The notes beneath the pieces were generated by a model. That model had not been told where the DNA came from, searched no databases, and saw only the letters and a list, made by a program, of their open reading frames with translations. This document shows, piece by piece, positions 1 through 6,483 of a stretch of 7,516 bases of DNA. Numbering within the stretch: position 1 is the first letter of the stretch; the number at the start of each line of letters is the position of its first letter. Source of the stretch: Lentisphaeria bacterium UBA1732 (GTDB lineage: Bacteria; Verrucomicrobiota; Lentisphaeria; Victivallales; UBA1829); assembly GCA_002315855.1 (NCBI GenBank), contig DCIG01000039.1, positions 1 to 7,516 on the forward strand, given 5' to 3'. Made by a program: the position numbers and the translations under genes.

Positions 1-585
1 AAAAACTTTTGAAATTACCTCAATTGATAAATTAGCCCATTGTGTTCGATATTTTTTTTCAATCAGCTCTTTGCTTTGGGAATTGATGGTATGGTAAAGA
101 TTTTCCAGCCAATGGAAATATATACTGATAGTTGCCATACCATTTCCAACATCCATATTCATTGAGGTGATGCGGGAAGCAGAACGTCTTGTTATGGTTG
201 TTTTCACATCATTGATATCCATTTCCATTGCGTTAAATTTTTTCTGAATTTCTTTCAATTCTGCTTCCGCAATTATTTTTTCCTTTTGTCTGTGTTCTTT
301 TGTTTGACGTTTCTTATTATTTTTCTTTTTTTCGTATTGGTAATCAGGAAATTTCCCTGTTAGTATTCCTGCCTTCAGTAGCAGATTGTAGTCCATACCA
401 TTCTCGACTAGCATTCTAATCATGGAAAGAATACTTTTGATTTTTTCTATGCTTCCTAATGGTGTCCGGCATAAACATTGAAACATCAGAAAAAATAAGT
501 CTGGGTTAATGTGTTTTCTGTAACTCAAGATTCTGATTGAATTGACAAGATCACTTATCTGCTTTATTTCATCTTTATTTATCAT
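1..585 (-). CDS. Hypothetical AT-rich protein, 3' end beyond window
   Basis: An open frame reads leftward from an ATG at 585 for 195 codons without a stop and leaves the window at base 1, so the C-terminus is missing. The start is supported by an AGGAT ribosome-binding site at 591-595, about six bases upstream. The N-terminal ~80 residues are mixed and hydrophobic. Residues ~85-122 are very rich in Lys, Glu and Gln, with runs such as EKKKNNKKRQ, and probably form a charged helix or coiled coil. Residues ~150-195 are again mixed and aromatic. I recognise no domain, signal peptide or membrane segment. Its codons are much more AT-rich than those of the 2295-6481 operon, suggesting a different origin. 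The insertion sequence starting at 601 lies just upstream of the ribosome-binding site and probably cuts the gene off from its own promoter. The reading frame is convincing; the function is unknown. Confidence 0.75.
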   Translation of the reverse strand, partial: MINKDEIKQISDLVNSIRILSYRKHINPDLFFLMFQCLCRTPLGSIEKIKSILSMIRMLVENGMDYNLLLKAGILTGKFPDYQYEKKKNNKKRQTKEHRQKEKIIAEAELKEIQKKFNAMEMDINDVKTTITRRSASRITSMNMDVGNGMATISIYFHWLENLYHTINSQSKELIEKKYRTQWANLSIEVISKVF

Positions 586-600
586 ATCAGATCCTTTTTT

Positions 601-619
601 GTTAATGTCCGAAATCTTG
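601..619 (+). repeat. Left terminal inverted repeat of the IS
   Basis: The 19 bases at 601-619 match the reverse complement of 2036-2054 at 17 positions, with mismatches at positions 5 and 16. Similarity fades inward, and base 600 does not pair with 2055, so 601 is the likely outer end. Confidence 0.85.
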
Positions 620-635
620 AGATGGGACGATTGAT

Positions 636-664
636 TTGACAAAAGTGCATCTGTATGCTATTTT
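636..664 (+). promoter_or_regulatory. Probable transposase promoter
   Basis: A perfect -35 hexamer TTGACA (636-641) is followed after 17 bases by TATTTT (659-664), which matches four of six bases of the -10 consensus. It lies just inside the left inverted repeat and about 40 bases upstream of the transposase start at 703, which has its own GGAG site at 692-695. Confidence 0.65.
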
Positions 665-702
665 TAGTTTCGTTGCAAAAACAAAATTAGCGGAGACTAC
701 AG

Positions 703-2053
703 ATGCAGAGTAAAGTTAGCATGGATTTGTTGGTTTGTCAATCGGAAAACGGTTTTTCTTTGGATGAATTGGTTAAAAAGTTATCGGAAGCCTACGAAAA
801 CAAGGCTTTTTCTGAATTTTTGCGGACGATTCTGATGTTGACACAGGAGGTCTTAATATACCGGATACTCAATGAAAAGAAGAATGCAATGGAATGCTGT
901 CCTGAAGGACATCTGACATTGAACGGCAGTTTTAAGCGCAATATACGGACAAGTCTGGGCGAATTTTCCATGCCTTTTATCCGCGTCCGTTGTTCAAAAT
1001 GCGGAAAAACGTTTGCGCCGCTTCAACGCTTTATCGGATTGGAACGCTATCAAACCAAGACAAATGAGCTGGAAAAACTGATTGTTGAGGCTGCAAGCGA
1101 GACCAGTTACCGGCGTGCAGTCAAAGAAATTGAGCGTGATGGGAAACTTCCGGTAGCCGTTTAAACTGCTCATGACTGGGTGATGCGGACCAATTGCGGT
1201 GAAATTAAACTGTCCTCCCAAGTTGTTGGAAATACTCCGGTTCATATCATGCCGGATGGAACCGGATTCAAAGGTGAAGGCAAGCATGGTGAGGCTCGCA
1301 AAGGGGACTTGAAGGTTGTGATCGGGATCACCACAAAAGGCAAGATTTTTCGTCTTGGAGTAAAAGCCGGCACCAGCTGGGATGAAATCAATCGGGAATG
1401 GAAGGAGAAGCAAATCAAACTTCCGGATGGGAGCATTTTGATTTGTGACGGCGAATCCGGTTTATCAGAAGCGTTCGCAGAATATGCTTCCGAACAGCAG
1501 CGCTGGCACTGGCACATCAAACGGGATTTGTACCATGCAATGCATCAGGACGGCGGAAATATGGAAGACTATCGCCCCATTGCGGAAGCTTTGGCCGGAG
1601 CTTTGGCAATCGAATTGCCGCAGGATGATTTTCATGCTGTATCTGAACAGGAAAAAAAATGAGATTGAAGAACGTATGGAGAGAACAGAAGCCGCCGTTG
1701 ACAAGCTGATCGAATACTTCTCTGAACACGGCTATGATGCTACCGCCACATACATGCGCAGAACTAAGATCAGTATGTTCGGTTATGTCCGCCGATAGTT
1801 GAAGTGGGGATTGATCTCTCCTCGAGTATCATCAATCGTGGAACGTGTCATGCGTGAACTTGGACGGAGAATCAAGAAGATCGCATACGGATGGAGCGAT
1901 AAAGGCGTGACAAAAATCGCAAGGATCATCCTGAAAAGATTTACTGATTCATCCGAATGGGAAAACTATTGGGATAAGAAAATGAACATCCTCGCAAATG
2001 TCGTTGTCCTGGTCAGAAACTATAAGGTTTCTTTACAAAATTTCGGACAATAA
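703..2053 (+). pseudogene. Degenerate DDE transposase (ISH6-like)
   Basis: Joined across its lesions, this encodes a transposase of about 449 residues. The N-terminal part has CPEGH and a CSKC pair (around 995-1005), probably a zinc-binding region. The catalytic acids are visible: the Asp of MPDGTGF (codon 1255-1257), the Asp of ICDGESG (1447-1449) and the Glu of SSIVERVMRELGRR (1841-1843), a DDE pattern like IS256/Mutator-type enzymes. Three lesions break it. A TAA at 1162-1164 interrupts frame 1, which resumes as TAHDWVMR; one change from TCA would explain it. An A8 run at 1652-1659 shifts the frame, and seven A's would restore QEKNEIEER. A TAG at 1796-1798 then interrupts the last section, followed by LKWGLISPR. 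The A8 lesion needs +1 slippage and the two stops remain regardless, so programmed frameshifting does not rescue it. The start at 703 has GGAG seven bases upstream. Confidence 0.92.
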
Positions 2054-2054
2054 C
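2036..2054 (-). repeat. Right terminal inverted repeat of the IS
   Basis: This is the partner of 601-619. The transposase stop codon (2051-2053) and its last few codons lie within the repeat, so the coding region reaches the very end of the element. Confidence 0.85.
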
Positions 2055-2107
2055 GATTTTTTTGAGTAACTTTAAAGTATATGTTAGAGTATGAAGTTCA
2101 GCATTAT

Positions 2108-2136
2108 AATATAAACGAATTTGTTACCGTTTCCAA
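2108..2136 (-). promoter_or_regulatory. Candidate minus-strand promoter, separated from gene by IS
   Basis: On the minus strand, TTGGAA (2136-2131) and TATATT (2113-2108) are spaced by 17 bases and match four and five bases of the -35 and -10 consensus. Transcription from about 2101 would head toward the gene starting at 585. Without the IS, its leader would be only about 60 bases long, so this may be that gene's original promoter. A plus-strand TATAAT overlaps at 2105-2110 but lacks a convincing -35 box. The remaining 2055-2294 stretch holds no gene I can support. Confidence 0.4.
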
Positions 2137-2181
2137 GTACGATTCAAAAAAGTAACAGTATTTTCCCCCAATCAAATGAGT

Positions 2182-2194
2182 GTATTTTAAATAC
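2182..2194. promoter_or_regulatory. 13-bp AT-rich palindrome, possible operator
   Basis: GTATTT and AAATAC flank a single central T, giving a perfect palindrome about 100 bases upstream of the HTH gene at 2295. A symmetric site next to a DNA-binding protein gene could be an operator, but AT-rich palindromes of this size also arise by chance. Confidence 0.3.
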
Positions 2195-2294
2195 TGACGC
2201 GGATTTCTCTGCGTTTGCGGCAATGGATGTGCCCCCCACGAGAAACTTCTTCTGGTGGAGTTCGAAACAACAGTCCAAATATCAGGAGTCGATA

Positions 2295-2663
2295 ATGAAA
2301 AAACAACTGCCAAATATCAGGATGTCAACGGTCAAGTGGATAGGACGCCACTTGGCCGCGGACCTTGATGTCGGCGTACTTACCGTTTCTGAGTTTGAAC
2401 AAATCATGCAAGCGCTTAAAAGCCTTGCAAAAAATGGGACGCCTTCTGAACCTGTCAAGCCGAAGATGTTGACTGTAGAAAACGTCGCAGACCTCCTCGG
2501 TATATCCAAAAGCCAGCTACGCGCCCTTGAAGCAGAGGGAAAACTACCGTTCCGTCGAAGAAAGATTGGTTCATCCGTCCGATATCTGAACACGGAAGTC
2601 CTCGATTATATGCAAAACGGTTCGTTGGCTGAAGCTGAGGAATCGAACGGTGAAAAAAAATAA
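2295..2663 (+). CDS. Small MerR/excisionase-like HTH DNA-binding protein
   Basis: This 122-residue protein has a C-terminal helix-turn-helix domain of the excisionase/MerR type (HTH_17-like) at residues ~58-107. It begins MLTVENVADLLGIS and includes a predicted recognition helix SKSQLRALEAEGKLP, a basic RRRK stretch, and the closing VRYLNTEVLDYM typical of such domains. Residues ~1-55 form an unrecognised, probably helical extension, and the tail is acidic then lysine-rich. The start at 2295 is chosen because CAGGAG lies six bases upstream; the frame is open further upstream, but no earlier start has a ribosome-binding site. Family members act as transcription regulators, excisionases or replication-control proteins. 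It leads the operon 81 bases before the helicase gene, which suggests control of the element's replication or excision. Its binding sites are unknown. Confidence 0.85.
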   Translation: MKKQLPNIRMSTVKWIGRHLAADLDVGVLTVSEFEQIMQALKSLAKNGTPSEPVKPKMLTVENVADLLGISKSQLRALEAEGKLPFRRRKIGSSVRYLNTEVLDYMQNGSLAEAEESNGEKK

Positions 2664-2671
2664 CAAGGAGA

Positions 2672-2732
2672 AGGACATTGTCCTATCCCCTCAAATATTA
2701 TCATCAACAAGATCTGTCCTACATGCGACAGA
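2672..2732 (+). promoter_or_regulatory. Leader with palindrome and stem-loop before helicase gene
   Basis: The 81-base gap between the HTH and helicase genes holds a perfect 13-bp palindrome (2672-2684, AGGACA-T-TGTCCT). It also holds a 6-bp inverted repeat TCTGTC/GACAGA (2713-2718 and 2727-2732) with an 8-base loop, ending two bases before the AAGGAG site of the helicase gene. The heptamer TGTCCTA occurs in both (2679-2685 and 2715-2721). This could be an operator for the HTH protein or an RNA structure that limits ribosome access. No T-run follows, so it is not an obvious terminator. Confidence 0.4.
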
Positions 2733-2744
2733 GAAAGGAGAAAA

Positions 2745-4253
2745 ATGAACAACAATATTTTTCAAGACGATGCAGACATCATCAAAAAATATGGTGAAGC
2801 ACTCGTCCCGAAAGGAAAAAACCGTCTTGAAATCAACCTTCAGTACTTTGCCGGGATGATGTCCAAGCTCTACAACGTAATCTTTTTCACTGACGTCGGC
2901 TGGTTTGAATGGACAGATGGTCAATGGGTAAAGGTGCGCAAATGCGAGCTTCAGAAACGAATTAGCACACTGTTACAGGGGGCAATTCAGGCATACCCCC
3001 AACCGGAGGATTCGAGTCGACCTGCATTTGATTTGGTAAATACGTCCAATATCCGTGAAATCCTGGACACGATGGAATACCAGAATAATCGAGGTGATAC
3101 CCTGCCGCCATTGGATTCGGATGTAATTCCTGTAAAAAATGGACTTCTGCGTTGGAATCCCCAAACGCAGGACTTCAATTTTAAGCAATATACCCCCGAT
3201 GATATGATTTCCCATACCCTTGATGTTGACTACGTGCGGGAAGCAAAATCCGATTTGTTCGATAAGGTTCTCTCGGAAATTCTGCCTGACCAGGATGACC
3301 GCCGCGTGGTTCAGGAATACATGGGTGCTGCCCTCTTTCCTGAAAATCGTACCCGCAAGTTCATACTTTTCCAAGGCGAAGGCGGCTGCGGCAAGAGCTT
3401 GCTTGTAAAGTTCCTGACCACAATCATGACGCAGGACCGCACGTTCGATCTGGATTTCCGTGCACTCAGAGCGAACTACGCGTTCTCCGCTCTCACGACA
3501 CAGACTCTTCTGACCGCTTCTGAAGCGATTAGCGAAGCTTTCTGTCAGTCAGCAGGTGTTGAGTTCGTCAAGAAAGCTGTTGGAGGAGATTTCTTCGCAA
3601 CCTCGCAGAAATACCGCAATGAAAAAATCAATCATTATGGATTCTACAGCTTCATCATCGTATCAAACAATGAAATGCATTTCAAGTATGACGGCCGTGG
3701 GGACGAGTTCAAGGATCGTTTGATTCCGATACTCTTCAATGAACATATCGAGAACCCGGACAAGACCTTGGCGGACAAGCTTCTGATGGAACATCGTCCG
3801 GCTATCCTGAATTGGCTGATTGATGGTGCACGTCGCGTCCGCAAGAACAACTGGAACATCCAGTTGACGAACGACCAAATCAGCCGTCGCGACCGCATCG
3901 TGGAAGCGACGTATGGAGTGAAAAATTTCGTGAAGAATCACATCGTGGAATCGACCGGAAAGTTTTTTCTGACAAGAGAAGCATACGAGCTTTTCACGAG
4001 GCTCCACAAGACCGCAGGGTACGAGAGTCTTTCTGAAGACACGTTCCGGAAGCGTCTAGCCCAAACAATGGCCACGGAGTACGGCGCAGCCTCCTCGAAT
4101 ACGATCCCGACACAGAACGGAAAGACTGGTCGTGGATACCGCGGTTTCAAGCTTGTTGACCCAGCCTCAAGAAACTCCAAGAAAACCGTGGATGTGACGC
4201 ATCAGGCCTCTGTGTCGGGTAACAAGGAAGGAGGCGAGACCAATGAAAAGTGA
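2745..4253 (+). CDS. SF3 helicase, D5/P4-type replication ATPase
   Basis: This 502-residue protein resembles the C-terminal helicase part of phage and plasmid primase-helicases (P4 alpha, poxvirus D5, DUF5906). Residues ~125-205 match the D5-type region before the ATPase: a VKNGLLRW segment, then DVDYVREAKSDLF and the VVQEYMGAALF helix. The ATPase core has Walker A GEGGCGKS (211-218), a Walker B-like segment ending in TASEA (Glu260), a GGD motif (280-282), sensor SNN (307-309) and a probable arginine finger in KDRLIPILF (Arg325). A C-terminal winged-helix-like region ends in RGYRGFKL (463-470). No archaeo-eukaryotic or Toprim primase domain is present; residues 1-120 are unrecognised. The start has AAGGAG at 2735-2740, four bases from ATG. 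It probably unwinds DNA at the origin of a mobile element. It overlaps the next gene by 11 bases. Confidence 0.93.
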   Translation: MNNNIFQDDADIIKKYGEALVPKGKNRLEINLQYFAGMMSKLYNVIFFTDVGWFEWTDGQWVKVRKCELQKRISTLLQGAIQAYPQPEDSSRPAFDLVNTSNIREILDTMEYQNNRGDTLPPLDSDVIPVKNGLLRWNPQTQDFNFKQYTPDDMISHTLDVDYVREAKSDLFDKVLSEILPDQDDRRVVQEYMGAALFPENRTRKFILFQGEGGCGKSLLVKFLTTIMTQDRTFDLDFRALRANYAFSALTTQTLLTASEAISEAFCQSAGVEFVKKAVGGDFFATSQKYRNEKINHYGFYSFIIVSNNEMHFKYDGRGDEFKDRLIPILFNEHIENPDKTLADKLLMEHRPAILNWLIDGARRVRKNNWNIQLTNDQISRRDRIVEATYGVKNFVKNHIVESTGKFFLTREAYELFTRLHKTAGYESLSEDTFRKRLAQTMATEYGAASSNTIPTQNGKTGRGYRGFKLVDPASRNSKKTVDVTHQASVSGNKEGGETNEK

Positions 4254-4827
4254 ATTTGATGAGTCGAACCTGAATGACATGACAAACATGTTTGACGCTG
4301 AATCCGATCCGTTTGATCTGTTCGAGGCGGCTGATGATGCCGTCAACGACGACATCAATGACGAAGAGAATCTGATTGAGGGCGATCCGAAAGAATGTAA
4401 GATCAAAACGACCTTGCCTGTTCCCGTTGCTGAATCGGGAATTAAGGAAATTCCCTCCTTGAATGCAGAAGTCGTAGAGGATGTCACTCCCGTGGTCATC
4501 AAGACCACGGGAACAACTGTGCCTCAGATTTGGATGCCGTATCTTCCATTCACTCTCTCCGCACAGACGCTCTTTAATTTGGCGTTGAATGTCGATGCTC
4601 TTGATCCGGTTCGGCAGATGCTCGGATTCTATTACGAGTATCGGTTACAGTATGAATGTAATCTGCTGATTCCGCATCCGATTCACAGCTATTATCGTTG
4701 GGGAATTTTGAATGCCCTGATGATCCGCAGGAACAATCCCGGCTTTTTCATGTGCAACGCTATTGACGTTGTACTGACGTATTATTTCAACAATTTTTAC
4801 CCGGAGGATAACGATGTATTTTCCTGA
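4243..4827 (+). CDS. Hypothetical protein with acidic N-terminus
   Basis: This 194-residue protein is of unknown family. Residues ~4-50 are strongly acidic (runs such as DDAVNDDINDEEN) and probably disordered. Residues ~51-95 form a Val/Thr/Pro-rich linker, and residues ~98-187 are rich in aromatic residues and look like a compact folded domain. No signal peptide, membrane segment or catalytic motif is evident. The ATG lies inside the helicase gene (11-base overlap) behind GGAGG, and the end overlaps the next gene by 14 bases, so translation is probably coupled on both sides. The acidic tail is reminiscent of adaptor, DNA-mimic or single-strand-binding-type proteins, but that is only analogy. 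The linker codons contain a perfect 10-bp hairpin (4488-4512). Coding status is well supported by spacing and overlap. Confidence 0.82.
   Translation: MKSEFDESNLNDMTNMFDAESDPFDLFEAADDAVNDDINDEENLIEGDPKECKIKTTLPVPVAESGIKEIPSLNAEVVEDVTPVVIKTTGTTVPQIWMPYLPFTLSAQTLFNLALNVDALDPVRQMLGFYYEYRLQYECNLLIPHPIHSYYRWGILNALMIRRNNPGFFMCNAIDVVLTYYFNNFYPEDNDVFS
4488..4512 (+). other. Perfect 10-bp intragenic hairpin
   Basis: TCCCGTGGTC (4488-4497) pairs exactly with GACCACGGGA (4503-4512) across a five-base loop. It lies in the linker codons (residues ~82-90) of the acidic protein. No T-tract follows, so it is not an intrinsic terminator. Confidence 0.85.
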
Positions 4828-6481
4828 TTGTGAGTTGTTTGTACTTAATACTGATGCTCAGTCTCGTATTGCAATCTATATGATTAACCATGCGAATAGC
4901 CCTTTGATCGCACAATTGGGCAATCTTTCTCATGACGAATTTCGCGGTGGCTTCATTTCCGGGGACGGTCGTATGACCGTCTCCGGAGATGCGAGTTGTG
5001 TTCATCAGATCATGTCCGATTCACCGGCATTCTTTTCGGCTTCCGTGCCGTCCCCTATGGGTTACGACTTGACGGTTTCCAATGAAAAAATCATGTCGAT
5101 TACACCCGAAGATATGACGACTCTGTTGTCGAATATGACGGGCATGTGTGATTTCATCTCCCTCTGCAGAAACTTGGGGCTGGACAAGGAGGATTTCGAC
5201 CATCTCGAAAATGGCATTTTCATCCGCTCATTCGGCGAAGAAATGATAGAGAAGAATCCGGTTCCTCTGGGTTGTTTTTTGCTTCCCATCCGCGATCATC
5301 TTGGATGCTTCGAGAGGATGAACGTTCTTTATGGTGATGTCGTGTTCGAGCTCAAATTATTTAAGTTTGTGAATCTCAACGGTATGCATGTTTTTTATTT
5401 CAAGCCGGAACACTCCGGTGTTTGGTTTCGGGATGGAGTCCCGGCGTTTGGCGAGGTAATCATACTGGATACCGATATCCCCGATGTTTGGTATCGCCTC
5501 TCTCCGGCCAATGCCGGATTGATTGATGTCGGGGATAATTCTGAAATCGACTGGAAACTTTTTTCTGGGCACGAGACGCAGTATGTGTGGCGGTCTAATA
5601 CGCTTCAATGCAAGAACGATCTTTCCAAAGCTCTCTGTTTCCTCGCTGATGCCAGGAAGAACGACGTTGAGGTGGTTATCCTCAAATATAACAGCATTTC
5701 GCAGGAAAGTGAAGTCGTTAAGTTGCCTGAAGTCATCATACAGGCGCGATGCTATGGGCTGGACATTCCCGCAGCACTGAAAGATACCGGATGCATACAC
5801 GTCTCGGCCCCGCAGGATGAATTTATCCCCGATGATATTCCCTTCTTCTGGTCGAGAGGCGGCTCTACCTTATTCTTCAATCTCGGATACAAGGTAATCC
5901 TGAAAAAACTCCTGAATGCGTTTTGCAGGGTTTCCCCGGATACACAGAATGTGGTCAAGTCCATTCCGAATTGCGATATGTCTGGTACGCGCAGCGGCTT
6001 TTTCCCGCAGAAACAGGTCGGCATCTTTTATCCGGCCTCCGCTGAATCCAGGACGAACAAACTGATGAGAAAAACTGATCACGTTGTTCCCCGGATTAGT
6101 TCGGTCATCCTGCAGAAAAAAGATGCGCTGGAATCCGCACTGTATCTCTACAAAATCAAGATTTTGTTCATCGTCTATGCCGACGAGTTGCCTGTAAAGG
6201 AGCTTACTTCCGTGTTGGAGCTATGCGAACGCATCAGAATTGTTACGGGCGTTTTCTCTCCCGTGGCGGCAGAAAACAAACCTGTTCCGGAAGATGTGCT
6301 GAAAGGCTCGACGATGGAGCTGGTGGCGCAGTATTATCTCGTCACAGTGGACGGTGATTCCCTAATCGCCAAGGACATGACCACGGAAATCACGGAACGC
6401 TATACATTCGAACGTGACGGAAGGGTTTCCGTTAGCGAATGGAATGATACGAATACGATGGAAAACGAGGAGGAGAACTAA
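4814..6481 (+). CDS. Unknown 555-aa protein, possibly Toprim/RepA-like
   Basis: I do not recognise this protein with confidence. It has no signal peptide or membrane segment, about a dozen scattered cysteines without CxxC pairs, and an acidic tail ending NEEEN. Several segments recall, in order, primase/RepA-type replication proteins. These are a GCFLLPIRDHLGCFERM stretch (153-169) like the P-x-x-D-x-x-G strand before Toprim domains, GEVIILDTD (213-221) where Toprim enzymes have their Glu strand, and CYGLDIPAAL (313-322). Next come PFFWSRGGSTLFF (343-355) where RepA-type ATPases start their P-loop strand, and VGIFYPASAESR (402-413). The acidic Toprim residues and a Walker A motif are not evident, so any such protein would be degenerate or non-catalytic. 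The start at 4814 follows CGGAGG (4802-4807) and overlaps the previous gene by 14 bases. Existence is secure; the fold is inference. Confidence 0.85.
   Translation: MYFPDCELFVLNTDAQSRIAIYMINHANSPLIAQLGNLSHDEFRGGFISGDGRMTVSGDASCVHQIMSDSPAFFSASVPSPMGYDLTVSNEKIMSITPEDMTTLLSNMTGMCDFISLCRNLGLDKEDFDHLENGIFIRSFGEEMIEKNPVPLGCFLLPIRDHLGCFERMNVLYGDVVFELKLFKFVNLNGMHVFYFKPEHSGVWFRDGVPAFGEVIILDTDIPDVWYRLSPANAGLIDVGDNSEIDWKLFSGHETQYVWRSNTLQCKNDLSKALCFLADARKNDVEVVILKYNSISQESEVVKLPEVIIQARCYGLDIPAALKDTGCIHVSAPQDEFIPDDIPFFWSRGGSTLFFNLGYKVILKKLLNAFCRVSPDTQNVVKSIPNCDMSGTRSGFFPQKQVGIFYPASAESRTNKLMRKTDHVVPRISSVILQKKDALESALYLYKIKILFIVYADELPVKELTSVLELCERIRIVTGVFSPVAAENKPVPEDVLKGSTMELVAQYYLVTVDGDSLIAKDMTTEITERYTFERDGRVSVSEWNDTNTMENEEEN
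4957..4988 (+). other. 14-bp intragenic hairpin with tetraloop
   Basis: TTCCGGGGACGGTC (4957-4970) pairs with GACCGTCTCCGGAG (4975-4988) around the loop GTAT. Twelve pairs are Watson-Crick and two are G-U. It lies about 145 bases into the 555-residue gene and encodes the near-repeat SGDGRMTVSGD. It is the strongest hairpin I found in the window. Confidence 0.85.
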
Positions 6482-6483
6482 CT

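Larger units (their letters stand above)
601..2054 (+). mobile_element. Insertion sequence, ~1.45 kb, ISH6-like, inactive
   Basis: The element is bounded by imperfect terminal inverted repeats (601-619 and 2036-2054, 17 of 19 matching) and carries one transposase gene on the plus strand (703-2053), now a pseudogene. The length of about 1454 bp, a single DDE transposase and the repeat length fit the ISH6 group or a nearby family with an IS256/Mutator-type catalytic domain. The family name comes from remembered motifs, not a search. The flanks are T-rich: the eight bases on the left (593-600) and right (2055-2062) agree at six positions, which could be a degraded 8-bp target duplication or simply two T-tracts. 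The transposase's last codons lie inside the right repeat. The element could move only if an intact copy elsewhere supplied transposase. Confidence 0.85.

Noticed and set aside
994..1413. 139-codon minus-strand frame opposite the transposase
   Set aside because: It overlaps the well-supported transposase on the other strand, has no ribosome-binding site or family resemblance, and looks like a shadow of that gene.
1652..1659. Programmed frameshift site in the transposase A8 run
   Set aside because: IS elements usually use -1 slippage, but this needs +1, and two in-frame stops elsewhere also disrupt the gene. Decay explains all three lesions.
2081..2155. 24-residue ORF MLEYEVQHYNINEFVTVSKY... 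just right of the IS
   Set aside because: It has no ribosome-binding site, is short and overlaps candidate promoter elements, so a regulatory reading is more likely.
2236..2258. Hairpin CCAC.AGAA / TTCT.GTGG before the HTH gene
   Set aside because: It has only eight pairs with a G-G mismatch, is not followed by a T-run and lies too far from the ribosome-binding site to block it.
2121..2294. Longer N-terminus for the HTH protein from upstream in-frame starts
   Set aside because: The frame is open, but none of the earlier starts has a ribosome-binding site, while 2295 has CAGGAG at ideal spacing.
5357..5800. 147-codon minus-strand frame within the 555-residue gene
   Set aside because: It lies entirely opposite a longer gene with a good start and translational coupling. 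It has no start signal or recognisable motif.
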